The notes under the pieces are model-generated. The model saw nothing but the letters and a program-made list of their open reading frames with translations, was not told the origin of the DNA and made no database searches. The translations under genes and the position numbers were made by a program. From positions 1 to 64,000 of the forward strand of contig NZ_JACYTQ010000011.1 in the NCBI RefSeq assembly GCF_014841125.1: DNA of 64,000 nt, given 5' to 3'. The DNA comes from Echinicola arenosa (lineage in GTDB: Bacteria > Bacteroidota > Bacteroidia > Cytophagales > Cyclobacteriaceae). Positions 1 to 8,587 of this stretch are shown piece after piece. Position 1 is the stretch's first letter; every line of letters starts with the position of its first letter.

Positions 1-81
1 TTCCCATCCCGAACAGAGAAGTTAAGCCCTGTCGCGCCGATGGTACTGGGGTTACACCCGGGAGAGTAGGTCGCCGCCCTC
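1..81 (+). rRNA. rrf: 5S ribosomal RNA, 3' part
   Basis: The window opens inside a 5S rRNA. The conserved loop around CCGAACAGAGAAGTTAAGCC (10-29) and the closing GGGAGAGTAGGTCGCCGCC (about 60-79) are visible. The 5' third lies outside the window, so this is the promoter-distal end of an rRNA operon read on the plus strand. The exact 3' end is uncertain by a few bases. Confidence 0.93.
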
Positions 82-90
82 ACCTATATG

Positions 91-122
91 CCCCCTGTCC
101 TACAAGGACACGGGGCTTTTTT
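91..122 (+). terminator. Terminator of the rRNA operon
   Basis: A GC-rich hairpin (CCCCTGTCC, loop TACAA, GGACACGGGG with one bulged G) is followed by a run of T's. It lies just after the 5S rRNA and is a standard intrinsic terminator. Confidence 0.85.
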
Positions 123-482
123 TTGTGCCATAAAACATAAGAAGACCTTAAAACAGGTACTGATGCTGTATTTTAATAGCGGGTTGCTTAAACACAAAAG
201 CCAAGAACTTTACTAAATGCCAAAGAAAAATAATTGAAATGGTAGTAAAATTATAATCGTGTAAAGATTATGGTATTGTTTCAATAAAATCAATAAAGTA
301 TTAATTGTTATAAATGATATTTTGTAGACCTCCAATTTTTTATTCTTTTGTAAAAAAATCACTATCTTTGGTAATTAGATTAAAACTTTGCAATATTATT
401 CTGCATGGATTAATGATTTACAAAGTTTACAATAATGGAGGAGTAACTAAGTTTGGTTTTTTCAATTTCTTAAGACTTTTAT
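123..482. other. AT-rich spacer between the rRNA operon and the glycan locus
   Basis: This gap has no convincing gene. An 82-codon open frame at 314-562 overlaps the start of the next gene and has no recognisable protein features. A TAnnTTTG-like element occurs at 363-370 but has no partner box at the right distance. The promoter for the downstream gene probably lies here. Confidence 0.5.
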
Positions 483-1637
483 ATGTTGTTAATTATATTT
501 TCTGTTTTGACAGCCTTTTTCATTGGGGTGATCATCACTCCCATGTTGATATTTTTTATTAAGAAAGGTAACCTACTAGATAAACCTGGAGGAAGAAAAA
601 TTCATAAGTATTCAGTGCCATCCATGGGAGGAATAGCTATTTTTTTAGCCCTATTAGGAGGTGTTCTCATATGGCTTAATTTTCAGCAATTGGTGGAAAT
701 AAGGTTTTTTATGATGGGACTGGGGATCATGTTTATACTAGGGCTAAGGGATGATTTAGTGGAGTTAACAGCTTACCAAAAGTTAATCGGTCAACTTATA
801 GCCATCATAACAGTTGTTGTTTTGGGAGATGTAAGAATTCATAGTTTTTATGGTTTTTTGGGCATTGATGAACTTCCGATTTGGTTCAGCTATTCTTTGA
901 CTATATTTTCAATCATTGGGCTTACCAACGCTTTTAATTTAATTGATGGGCTAGATGGTCTGGCAAGTACATTGAGCTTGATTACGTTTGTATTCTTGGG
1001 CTCATGGTTTATTTACTCTGATTATACAACATATGGATTTATAGCCTTCACATTTGTTGGGGCAATTCTTTCTTTTATGGTTTACAATTGGCATCCTGCC
1101 AAAATATTTATGGGCGATACCGGCTCGCTGACATTAGGATTTACCCTTTCTGTTTTGTGTATTAAGTTTATAGAAGCTAACGGTACTGTTCCTGAAGGGA
1201 TGTTTAAATTTGACGCACCATTAACAACTAGCATAGTCTTAATGATTGTGCCGTTTTACGATACACTAAGGGTTTTTATAAGGAGAGCAAGCAAAGGAAA
1301 ATCTCCTATGGCAGCAGATAAAAGCCATGTACATCATTTTTTATTAAGAATGGGGTTCAGGCATGATCAAGTTGCCTTGATTTTAGGTAGTGTGAAAATC
1401 CTATTTATATTGATAGCAATAGCAAGCTATAAAATGCCAGACATAGTTATGATCCCACTAGTGGGGAGTGCCGTGATTTGTGCTGGTCTGATCCTAGATA
1501 AAATCACCTTAAAAAGGGTAAAAGATATTGTTAGGGATTCACCAAAAGTTTTGTCGCAAAGGTCTTACCATGGAGTAAGGGGGAAAGTTAAAATTGATAA
1601 AAGTGTTCTAAAAAGTGAAAAAGTTAATTTAAACTAA
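483..1637 (+). CDS. WecA/TagO-like undecaprenyl-phosphate sugar-1-phosphate transferase
   Basis: Integral membrane enzyme (384 aa) of the MraY/WecA glycosyltransferase 4 family. It would transfer a HexNAc-1-phosphate from a UDP-sugar to undecaprenyl phosphate at the inner membrane, starting a surface glycan. About ten hydrophobic segments are visible. Family motifs are present: RDD at 89-91, the NAFNLIDGLDGLA loop at 149-161, MGDTGSL at 210-216, and the HVHH motif at 302-305, typical of WecA-type rather than MraY enzymes. The C-terminal 40 residues are basic and probably cytoplasmic. It is the first gene of a four-gene glycan locus. The sugar specificity (GlcNAc is usual) cannot be read from sequence. 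Confidence 0.9.
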   Translation: MLLIIFSVLTAFFIGVIITPMLIFFIKKGNLLDKPGGRKIHKYSVPSMGGIAIFLALLGGVLIWLNFQQLVEIRFFMMGLGIMFILGLRDDLVELTAYQKLIGQLIAIITVVVLGDVRIHSFYGFLGIDELPIWFSYSLTIFSIIGLTNAFNLIDGLDGLASTLSLITFVFLGSWFIYSDYTTYGFIAFTFVGAILSFMVYNWHPAKIFMGDTGSLTLGFTLSVLCIKFIEANGTVPEGMFKFDAPLTTSIVLMIVPFYDTLRVFIRRASKGKSPMAADKSHVHHFLLRMGFRHDQVALILGSVKILFILIAIASYKMPDIVMIPLVGSAVICAGLILDKITLKRVKDIVRDSPKVLSQRSYHGVRGKVKIDKSVLKSEKVNLN

Positions 1638-1803
1638 TCATAGTGTAAAAGCTTTTTTTATAGATTCTCTTTCTTTTTTATATATACAATGTGTGTTTTA
1701 AGTGTTTATTGATCTTTTAATCACTCTTCTTGTCAATTGAAGGATTGTATTTTTAAGTAATAATTCCTTTTCTTTGATGTTCCTTAAATGAAGTGAAGAA
1801 TTT

Positions 1804-2931
1804 ATGGAGTGGATAAAGTTATCAGAACCCCAATTTGAAGATGTTATATGTAGTGAAGTCAATGAGGCAATTCTGAAAAAGGAAGTAGGTTATGTGGGTG
1901 GGTATATTGATGCTTTTACTAATCAACTACGTGATTACTTGAACTTTCCACATATTGGCTTGTTTAGCTCAGGTACAGCTTCTATTCATCTAGCTTTAAA
2001 ATTACTTGACGTAAAATCTGGAGATGAGGTAATATGTCAATCGTTAACCTTTGTTGCTTCGGTTAATCCTGTAACTTACTTAGGGGCAAAACCAATATTT
2101 ATAGGCAGTGAAGTATCAGGTTGGAACATGTCTCCGAATTATTTGGCTGCAGCTTTGGAAGATAGAAAGAAAAAAGGACGTCAAGCTAAAGCAATAATTG
2201 TAGTGCACCTCTATGGCATGCCGGCCAATATGGAAGAAATTATGCGGCTTTCTAACGAATACGGTGTTCCTGTGATAGAGGATGCCGCGGAAGCACTAGG
2301 GTCAAAAACTTCCAAAGGCTTTTGCGGGACATTAGCCGATTTAGGAGTTTTATCATTTAACGCCAACAAGATCATTACGACAGGTGGGGGAGGAGCATTA
2401 TTAGCCAAGTCGGAAGAATTAATCACTAAGGCCAGATTCTTAGGGCTTCAAGCCAAAGACCCTGCGCCACATTATGAGCATAGCGAACTAGGCTTTAATT
2501 ATGCCTTTAGTAATTTAAACGCTGTTTTGGGCTTTACTCAATTTAAGAAGATAGATTATAAAATAAGGAAAAGGAGAGCTGCTTACGAACATTACAAAAG
2601 GAACATTGAAGCTAACGGGCATATTACTTTTCAAGAAGGTCATAGTGAAGATTTTAGTAATAGATGGCTGACGGCTGTGATTGTTCCCGATACCAGTATT
2701 TCCGTTAAACTACAACATTACCTAAGAGAAAATTTTGTAGAGACTAGGCCTGTTTGGAAGCCTATACATTTACAGCCCTTATATAAGGACTGTGATTATT
2801 TTGGAGATAGGCTTGAAGAGAATTTATTTTATAAAGGTATTTGCTTACCCTCAGGAAGCGGTTTAAGAGAAGAACAATTGTTCAAGGTCACCGATTTACT
2901 TAATGAGTTTATGTCCCCCCTTTTTAGTTAA
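1804..2931 (+). CDS. DegT/DnrJ/EryC1/StrS-family sugar aminotransferase (PglE-like)
   Basis: PLP-dependent aminotransferase (375 aa) that converts a 4-keto nucleotide sugar to a 4-amino sugar. The PLP phosphate-binding SSGTAS is at 55-60, the EDAAEALGS segment at 159-167, and the Schiff-base lysine is K189 in SFNANKIITTGGGG. Length is normal for the family. The next gene starts two bases after the stop codon, so the two are translationally linked. Together with the PglC-like and PglF-like genes this predicts a diamino-sugar of the bacillosamine type. The exact substrate is inference; other DegT enzymes act on dTDP- or GDP-sugars. Confidence 0.88.
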   Translation: MEWIKLSEPQFEDVICSEVNEAILKKEVGYVGGYIDAFTNQLRDYLNFPHIGLFSSGTASIHLALKLLDVKSGDEVICQSLTFVASVNPVTYLGAKPIFIGSEVSGWNMSPNYLAAALEDRKKKGRQAKAIIVVHLYGMPANMEEIMRLSNEYGVPVIEDAAEALGSKTSKGFCGTLADLGVLSFNANKIITTGGGGALLAKSEELITKARFLGLQAKDPAPHYEHSELGFNYAFSNLNAVLGFTQFKKIDYKIRKRRAAYEHYKRNIEANGHITFQEGHSEDFSNRWLTAVIVPDTSISVKLQHYLRENFVETRPVWKPIHLQPLYKDCDYFGDRLEENLFYKGICLPSGSGLREEQLFKVTDLLNEFMSPLFS

Positions 2932-2932
2932 G

Positions 2933-3535
2933 ATGTATAACTTGATAATTAAGCCTGTTTTTGATCGATTTTTTGGTGTATTTGGTTTAGTACTCTTTTC
3001 GCCTTTAATAGCTCTGCTTATAATAGTTTTATTTATTGAATTAAGAGAAAACCCTTTTTTTCTACAAAAAAGGGTCGGTAAAAATAATAGGGTTTTTAAT
3101 ATTATTAAATTTAAGACAATGAGACCTATAAAGGACCGGTATGGGAAGTTATTGTCTGATAAGGACCGTTTGACTCCAATAGGAAGATTTTTAAGAAAGA
3201 CATCAATTGATGAATTACCACAGTTTTTTAATCTTATAATGGGCAATATGAGTTTGATTGGACCACGGCCTTTGCTGGTTAATTATTTACCTTTGTACGA
3301 CGAGGATCAAGCCAAGAGGCATTTGGTAAGGCCAGGTATAACTGGTTTAGCTCAGGTAAATGGAAGAAATTCGATTTCATGGGAGGAGAAATTTTCATAT
3401 GATATTGAATATGTTAACAGTAAAAGTTTAAGTCTCGATGCCAAGATTTTAATAAAATCATTTTTTCAAATTTTTAAATCACAAGAAATTTATACTCAAG
3501 GGGAGGAAGTTAAACCATTTTTAGGTAATGAATAG
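2933..3535 (+). CDS. PglC-like bacterial sugar transferase (monotopic phosphoglycosyltransferase)
   Basis: Membrane-associated initiating enzyme (200 aa from this start) that moves a sugar-1-phosphate onto undecaprenyl phosphate. One N-terminal hydrophobic segment (about 14-35) is followed by the compact catalytic domain. QKRVGK (45-50), KFKTMRP (59-65), the catalytic Asp-Glu pair at 93-94 in SIDELPQ, and a GPRPL motif are present. I chose ATG 2933, which follows the preceding stop codon by one base and starts like other family members; an upstream in-frame ATG at 2903 would overlap that gene and add ten residues. The size fits the small PglC class, not the long WbaP class. Confidence 0.88.
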   Translation: MYNLIIKPVFDRFFGVFGLVLFSPLIALLIIVLFIELRENPFFLQKRVGKNNRVFNIIKFKTMRPIKDRYGKLLSDKDRLTPIGRFLRKTSIDELPQFFNLIMGNMSLIGPRPLLVNYLPLYDEDQAKRHLVRPGITGLAQVNGRNSISWEEKFSYDIEYVNSKSLSLDAKILIKSFFQIFKSQEIYTQGEEVKPFLGNE

Positions 3536-3799
3536 CTTTTGAAGAGAAATACGCCTGTGGTTTTTGTGATAATTGTAGTATTTTTGTTTTTATTTTAGGA
3601 GTGTTTGTTTATAGATATCAACATAATATTTTATTATTTGATTAGTTTTAAATGAAACAAATGTAAATGTATGTTGTATTTAAATACATGAAATACATTA
3701 TGTTGAGTGCTTGTTGACCGTTGCGTAGGTTGAGAGTATTAGTTTGTTTGAAATGATCAAAATCTTTTGCAGTTTAACTATTGATTTTGATTTGAAATA
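3536..3799. promoter_or_regulatory. AT-rich gap with a 14-base palindrome upstream of the dehydratase gene
   Basis: No gene is seen in this 264-base gap. It contains a perfect palindrome TGTATTTAAATACA at 3675-3688, and AAATACAT occurs twice at 3682-3689 and 3691-3698. The location, about 110 bases before the dehydratase start, suits an operator or promoter region. Function is inference. Confidence 0.35.
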
Positions 3800-5701
3800 A
3801 TGACATTTTTAAGCAAACATAGTAATATGATAAAGTTAATCGCCCGAATATTGGACGCTGCGGTTCTTTTTCAATCAATCATTTTAGCATTTTTTATTAG
3901 ACTCAATTTTGAGTGGGATTTGATGGAAGATTACTCTATCATTGAAAGCAGCTTTTTGTTTGCATTCATTGGTATGGTTGTGGGGATACTTTGTAAGAGA
4001 TGTGATTGGATGGGAAGTAAGGCAGGGTTTAGTAACATTGTCGCGGTCATAAAGATTGTGTCAGTGTCTTTTTTAGTAACCTACTTTGCAGGGGAGCTGG
4101 TAGAATTATGGTCTGGAATGGATTATTTTCTGCCCTTATCGGTACTTATTATTGCCGCATTGGTTTCCTTCTTTGTAATGACGTTCTATAGGTTACTTTT
4201 CAAAGAGGTATACTCATACTATATTTCTGGGAAATATCCTCATAGGAAAATTGTGATTTTCGGAGGAGGTGAAGCGGGAAGACTTTCTAGGATTGCATTA
4301 ACCTCTGAAACCGGTTCTAAGCAAAAAATTTATGCTTTTTTGGATGATGATCCTAGTAAAGAGGGAGAGAAGATAGGTGGCTTACCAGTCTATTGTGGAT
4401 TGGATAAACTAACTCAGCTTCAGGAAGAATTGGGAATTACAGATTTGTTGATTTCAGTAATGTTTATTTCGCCCAAAAGAAAAAGAGAAATTATCGAGGA
4501 GTGCTTAAAGCTTAATATCAAGGTCAGTATTGTCCCTTCTATTGATGAGTGGGTAAAAGGCGATTTTAGTGCTGGGAAAATAAGGAAAATCAAAATAGAG
4601 GATTTGTTGTGCAGGCAAGAGATTTCTTTAGATAACCCTAAAGTCTTTCAGCAAATTAGTGGAAAGGTAGTTTTAGTTACAGGAGCAGCAGGTTCTATAG
4701 GGAGTGAATTATGTAGACAGATCATCACGAATAAACCTGATCTGCTCATAATGGCAGATAAAGCCGAATCGGCTTTGTATAATGTTGAACAGGAATTTAA
4801 GTCTGCAAATTGGAAGTCCCCTATTAAGCCTATTTTAGTGGATATTCGGGATGTAAAGAAGATGGAACAAATCTTTAAAGAATATAAGCCGGATATTGTT
4901 TATCATGCAGCTGCTTACAAGCACGTTCCTATGATGGAAACTTATCCAGAAGAAGCTGTGACTAGTAATGTCTTGGCTACCAAAAATTTAGCAGATTTGT
5001 CTGTGTTTCATAATGTTGAACAGTTTGTGTTTGTAAGTACAGATAAGGCAGTTAACCCTACAAATGTCATGGGGGCTTCTAAGAGAATTGCAGAGTTGTA
5101 CATTCAGGCATTAAGCGAATATTTGGATGCTGAACAGGGACAGACAACTAAGTTTGCAATAACTCGGTTTGGAAATGTACTTGGTTCCAATGGCTCAGTT
5201 ATACCGTTGTTTAGGAAGCAGATAGAACAAGGAGGGCCTGTATTTGTTACTGACCCGAACATTTCTCGTTACTTTATGACCATTAGCGAAGCATGCCAGC
5301 TAATATTGGAAGCAGGTACAATGTCTAAAGGAAGGGAAATATTTATTTTTGATATGGGAGAGCCTGTCAAAATATTGGATTTGGCCAAGAAAATGATCAT
5401 GCTTAGTGATAAAAAAGTAGAGAAGGATATAAAAATTGTCTTCACAGGGTTAAGAGACGGTGAAAAACTGTATGAGGAGTTGGTATGTAATACGGAAGAA
5501 TTGCAGGTTACGCATCATCCAAAGATAAAAGTGATCAAAATGTCTCCTGTTGGGTTTAATCGAATCAATTATCAGGTTGAATTTTTCGAAAGATTATTGA
5601 TTATTAACTCTGAAACAGATATTGTTCGACACATCAAATCGATTGTCCCTGAGTATATTAGCAATACTTCTAGGTTTACTATGCTGGATCGTCTTAATTG
5701 A
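3800..5701 (+). CDS. PglF/CapD-like membrane-bound UDP-sugar 4,6-dehydratase
   Basis: Large nucleotide-sugar dehydratase (633 aa). Four N-terminal transmembrane segments (about 13-133) precede a CoA-binding-like Rossmann domain (IFGGGEAGR, 153-161) and a catalytic SDR domain starting with TGAAGSIGS at 294-302. STDKAVNPTNVMGASKR at 413-429 places Met424 and Lys428 where classical SDRs have Tyr-x-x-x-Lys, as in PglF and FlaA1-type enzymes. The expected reaction is UDP-GlcNAc to UDP-4-keto-6-deoxy-GlcNAc, the substrate for the aminotransferase upstream. The gene is separated from its partners by 264 bases and may have its own promoter. An internal ATG at 3827 is an alternative start. Confidence 0.9.
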   Translation: MTFLSKHSNMIKLIARILDAAVLFQSIILAFFIRLNFEWDLMEDYSIIESSFLFAFIGMVVGILCKRCDWMGSKAGFSNIVAVIKIVSVSFLVTYFAGELVELWSGMDYFLPLSVLIIAALVSFFVMTFYRLLFKEVYSYYISGKYPHRKIVIFGGGEAGRLSRIALTSETGSKQKIYAFLDDDPSKEGEKIGGLPVYCGLDKLTQLQEELGITDLLISVMFISPKRKREIIEECLKLNIKVSIVPSIDEWVKGDFSAGKIRKIKIEDLLCRQEISLDNPKVFQQISGKVVLVTGAAGSIGSELCRQIITNKPDLLIMADKAESALYNVEQEFKSANWKSPIKPILVDIRDVKKMEQIFKEYKPDIVYHAAAYKHVPMMETYPEEAVTSNVLATKNLADLSVFHNVEQFVFVSTDKAVNPTNVMGASKRIAELYIQALSEYLDAEQGQTTKFAITRFGNVLGSNGSVIPLFRKQIEQGGPVFVTDPNISRYFMTISEACQLILEAGTMSKGREIFIFDMGEPVKILDLAKKMIMLSDKKVEKDIKIVFTGLRDGEKLYEELVCNTEELQVTHHPKIKVIKMSPVGFNRINYQVEFFERLLIINSETDIVRHIKSIVPEYISNTSRFTMLDRLN

Positions 5702-5812
5702 TTCATTTTAATTGGGAATTGATTTGGTTGTAAATCAGATTCTTAATAAAATGAAGCTTGGATTTTGCTTTTTTAACAAGTCTAAATTCTAAGAATTTTA
5801 TATCTTGCGGTG

Positions 5813-6958
5813 ATGGAAAATTTCGTAGTCTCAGCAAGAAAATATAGACCTTCCAATTTTAAAAGTGTAGTTGGGCAGCAGCACATCACTACTACCCTTA
5901 AGAATGCTATAAAAAACAACCATTTGGCGCAAGCATTTTTGTTTTGTGGGCCAAGAGGGGTGGGCAAGACTACCTGCGCCAGAATTTTGGCAAAAACTAT
6001 AAATTGCGAGAACCTTTCTTCAGACTTCGAAGCTTGTAATGAATGTGAGTCTTGCAAGGCCTTCAATACCAATAGCTCCTTTAATGTACATGAACTAGAT
6101 GCGGCTTCTAATAACTCTGTGGATGATATTAGAAATTTGGTGGACCAAGTAAGGTACGCACCGCAAAAAGGATCCTACAAAATCTATATAATTGATGAGG
6201 TTCATATGCTTTCTACACAAGCATTTAATGCTTTCTTGAAAACACTGGAAGAACCACCAAAGTATGCTATTTTTATTCTAGCTACCACAGAGAAGCACAA
6301 GATTATCCCTACCATATTGTCCCGTTGTCAAATATTTGACTTTAATAGAATTCAGATAAAAGATATATCGGAACATTTACAATATATCGCTTCTCAAGAA
6401 AATATTGGTTATGAGGATGAAGCACTCAGATTAATTGCCGCTAAGGCTGATGGTGCGCTTAGGGATGCCCTTTCTATTTTTGATTTGATTGTTACTTATT
6501 CAGCGGGTAATAAGCTGACCTACTCAGAAACTATCAATAACCTTCATATTCTGGATTATGATTATTATTTCAAGGTAACAGAGTCATTATTGGAGGAAAG
6601 TATATCTAATGTATTGTTGATTTTTGACGAAATCCTCAAGAAGGGTTTTGATGGACACAATTTTATCATTGGATTGAGTGAGCACTTTAGAAATTTGATG
6701 GTATGTAAGGATGCAGCAACTGTTGAGCTATTGCAAGTTTCAGAAAGTGCTCAAGAGAGATATGTAGAGCAAGCCGCAAAGTCTAACCTGTCTTTTTTGT
6801 TGTCAGCATTGAATATCTGTAATCAATGTGATATCCATTACAAGGGAAGTAAAAATCAAAGATTGCACGTTGAATTGGCCTTGATGAAGCTTGCCAAACT
6901 CCCTCAGGCCATTTCATTGGCTGCATTGGCTCAAGAAGAGACAAAAAAAAAAGACTAG
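5813..6958 (+). CDS. dnaX: DNA polymerase III gamma/tau, gamma-length frame
   Basis: Clamp-loader ATPase of the replicative polymerase. The AAA+ core is complete: YRPSNFKSVVGQ near 11-22, Walker A GPRGVGKT at 46-53, four zinc cysteines C65, C75, C78 and C81, Walker B IIDEVH at 126-131, and the sensor SRC at 170-172. ATG 5813 is preferred to the GTG one codon earlier. The frame stops at 6956-6958 just after ten A's (6943-6952), giving 381 residues, about the length of a gamma subunit. The -1 frame continues without a stop into a typical tau C-terminus. Slippage would therefore give both gamma and a 577-residue tau. Confidence 0.9.
   Translation: MENFVVSARKYRPSNFKSVVGQQHITTTLKNAIKNNHLAQAFLFCGPRGVGKTTCARILAKTINCENLSSDFEACNECESCKAFNTNSSFNVHELDAASNNSVDDIRNLVDQVRYAPQKGSYKIYIIDEVHMLSTQAFNAFLKTLEEPPKYAIFILATTEKHKIIPTILSRCQIFDFNRIQIKDISEHLQYIASQENIGYEDEALRLIAAKADGALRDALSIFDLIVTYSAGNKLTYSETINNLHILDYDYYFKVTESLLEESISNVLLIFDEILKKGFDGHNFIIGLSEHFRNLMVCKDAATVELLQVSESAQERYVEQAAKSNLSFLLSALNICNQCDIHYKGSKNQRLHVELALMKLAKLPQAISLAALAQEETKKKD
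6943..6953 (+). other. A10 slip site in dnaX
   Basis: Ten consecutive A's followed by G lie four codons before the gamma stop. In the zero frame they read as AAA codons, so A-AAA-AAA followed by G can slip back one base. I see no strong downstream hairpin or upstream Shine-Dalgarno stimulator, which favours transcriptional slippage (as in Thermus dnaX) over a stimulated ribosomal frameshift. A homopolymer sequencing error would look the same. Confidence 0.65.
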
Positions 6959-7545
6959 CTAAGAAGAAACTTTCTGATTCCAATAGTACCGGGCCAAACC
7001 AATCTGGATCAGGATCTGTACAGACTGTCAAGAAGGAATTAAAGAAAACTATGCCTATTCCCTCGAATATTTCCGAGGTGAAAAGAAAGGTTAAAGATCA
7101 ACTTAAAGAGCAAGAAAATTCCGTTGCAACCAAACCTGAAAAGGAAGATGTGCTGTCTGGTCAAGAGCTTAGGAGCACGCCATTTGATCAAGGTAAGTTT
7201 GGCGCTGTATTGGAAGATATTATAGCGTCGTTCAAGTCTCAGAAGAAACACTTGGAATGTACCGTTCTCAAACAGCCTTATCAAGTTAATGGAAGTAAAA
7301 TTAACTTTTTTCTAAACGGAGAGCTTCAAGAACACTTGTTTGTGAAGCTTAAGCCTGAGTTAATGGGGATAGTTAAGAAGAAACTCCAAAACGATTTAGT
7401 AGAGCTAGACTTTGAGGTAAAGGAAGATGCAGTAAGTGAGGAGAAAAAGTTATACACCTCAACAGATAAGTTAGCTTATTTGACCAAGAAATCACCAGCT
7501 CTGAAAGAGCTTCAAAAAAGGTTTGGCTTAGAAACAGACTTTTAA
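6952..7545 (+). CDS. dnaX: DNA polymerase III tau-specific C-terminal region (-1 frame of dnaX)
   Basis: This is the continuation of dnaX in the -1 frame. It is open from the A-run (first codon AGA at 6952) to TAA at 7543-7545, 197 codons. A Lys/Ser/Gly-rich linker of about 40 residues leads to a folded region, and the protein ends with SPALKELQKRFGLETDF, the usual end of Bacteroidota DnaX. An internal ATG at 7051 could make it look like a separate 164-residue gene, but the continuous homology-like ending and open junction argue against that. The last four bases overlap the convergent DUF3078 gene. Confidence 0.8.
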   Translation, partial: RLAKKKLSDSNSTGPNQSGSGSVQTVKKELKKTMPIPSNISEVKRKVKDQLKEQENSVATKPEKEDVLSGQELRSTPFDQGKFGAVLEDIIASFKSQKKHLECTVLKQPYQVNGSKINFFLNGELQEHLFVKLKPELMGIVKKKLQNDLVELDFEVKEDAVSEEKKLYTSTDKLAYLTKKSPALKELQKRFGLETDF

Positions 7546-8534
7546 AAGTCTATGCCTAGACCAAAATTAATTAAATTCTGGAGCTGAATGGCCCTCGATT
7601 TGGCCCCGTCTTCCATTTCTATATAAACGTTTTCGTCATAGATCAATACCGTTTCAATTCTGGTACTAATATACTTATTGACCTTCATACTGATGGTGGA
7701 GTTAAAGTTAACGACCATATTACCAAACTTACCATAATTGGAGAATAGGTTGAGGTCAGCTTTCCATGTAATGTTTTCCATCACTTTGGTGTTGATAGAG
7801 GTACCTAAGGAAGCTCCTGCTTCAGGTCTTACCGGGTCTCCCGGAATCACACCAAAAGCCCCTGCTTGGCTCAAGGAATCATTCAGGACAATAGTGAAAC
7901 GACCAGTAAAAGGCGATAGAATGGCAGAGAACTTAAAGTCTTTTTTTTCCTTTTGATAGTTAAGACCTGTTGATGATTGTACATAACCAGGGCTTAATAA
8001 ATCAGAAATGAGATTTCTTGAATCTAAGTCTGATCCGGAGGGCTTAAAGTATTTGTAGCCTTCCAATAGTTGGGTTCTTGCTTCAAGTTGCGTGGACATA
8101 TAAAAACCCTTTGAGAGCTCTCGTCCATATTTGCTGACAAACTTAAAGTTGTCATTTGTTTTTCTTGTTCTATAAGATCTATCGGCCTGTCTGTTGAAAC
8201 CAAAATTGATGGTCAAAGAGGTTTCCCAGATTTTTTTGTTCTTTTTATAATTGGCAAAAAGGCTAACGCCGGTATTCAAAGCAAAGGAACTAGCTCCACC
8301 TGCAGCCCAATTGGACAAACTGACTTGCTGTACACTTAGGTTGTAATTTCCGCCGGACTTCCAGTAGGTTTCTTTGACTTCCTCTTTTACTATTAGGCTG
8401 TCTCCTAGCATGATCAATGTGTCTCCATTGATGAGTACGGTATCCGGTACGATTTGTGGATTACCATCTTGGGCTGAAGCAAAATGGAAGGTGGTTAAAA
8501 AGAATATCAATAAAAATGCAAAGTATTTGACCAT
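7542..8534 (-). CDS. DUF3078 domain-containing exported protein
   Basis: Predicted secreted or outer-membrane protein (330 aa) with a signal peptide (about 1-21, cleavage after FASA). The signature SNWAAGG at 74-80, followed by alternating hydrophobic and polar strands to a C-terminal GLGIDF, is typical of DUF3078, a Bacteroidota family with beta-barrel-like repeats. Function is unknown. It lies 53 bases downstream of the MltD-like gene and may be cotranscribed with it, though a -7-like element sits in the gap. Its stop overlaps the convergent dnaX end by four bases. Confidence 0.85.
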   Translation of the reverse strand: MVKYFAFLLIFFLTTFHFASAQDGNPQIVPDTVLINGDTLIMLGDSLIVKEEVKETYWKSGGNYNLSVQQVSLSNWAAGGASSFALNTGVSLFANYKKNKKIWETSLTINFGFNRQADRSYRTRKTNDNFKFVSKYGRELSKGFYMSTQLEARTQLLEGYKYFKPSGSDLDSRNLISDLLSPGYVQSSTGLNYQKEKKDFKFSAILSPFTGRFTIVLNDSLSQAGAFGVIPGDPVRPEAGASLGTSINTKVMENITWKADLNLFSNYGKFGNMVVNFNSTISMKVNKYISTRIETVLIYDENVYIEMEDGAKSRAIQLQNLINFGLGIDF

Positions 8535-8559
8535 TTAGGACTGAAAATTTATTGAGTTA

Positions 8560-8567
8560 CAAATATA
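8560..8567 (-). promoter_or_regulatory. Possible -7 element upstream of the DUF3078 gene
   Basis: The minus strand reads TATATTTG, matching the Bacteroidota -7 consensus TAnnTTTG, about 26 bases before the start codon. No clear -33 TTTG is found at the right distance, so this is tentative. Confidence 0.35.
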
Positions 8568-8587
8568 CATTTCTTAAAAGATTGTAA

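Noticed and set aside
314-562. Small 82-codon frame before the WecA-like gene
   Set aside because: It overlaps the start of that gene and shows no domain or start-site features; it looks like chance in AT-rich DNA.
7051-7545. Separate gene starting at ATG 7051
   Set aside because: The -1 frame is open back to the A-run and the protein end matches DnaX, so this is the tau part of dnaX.
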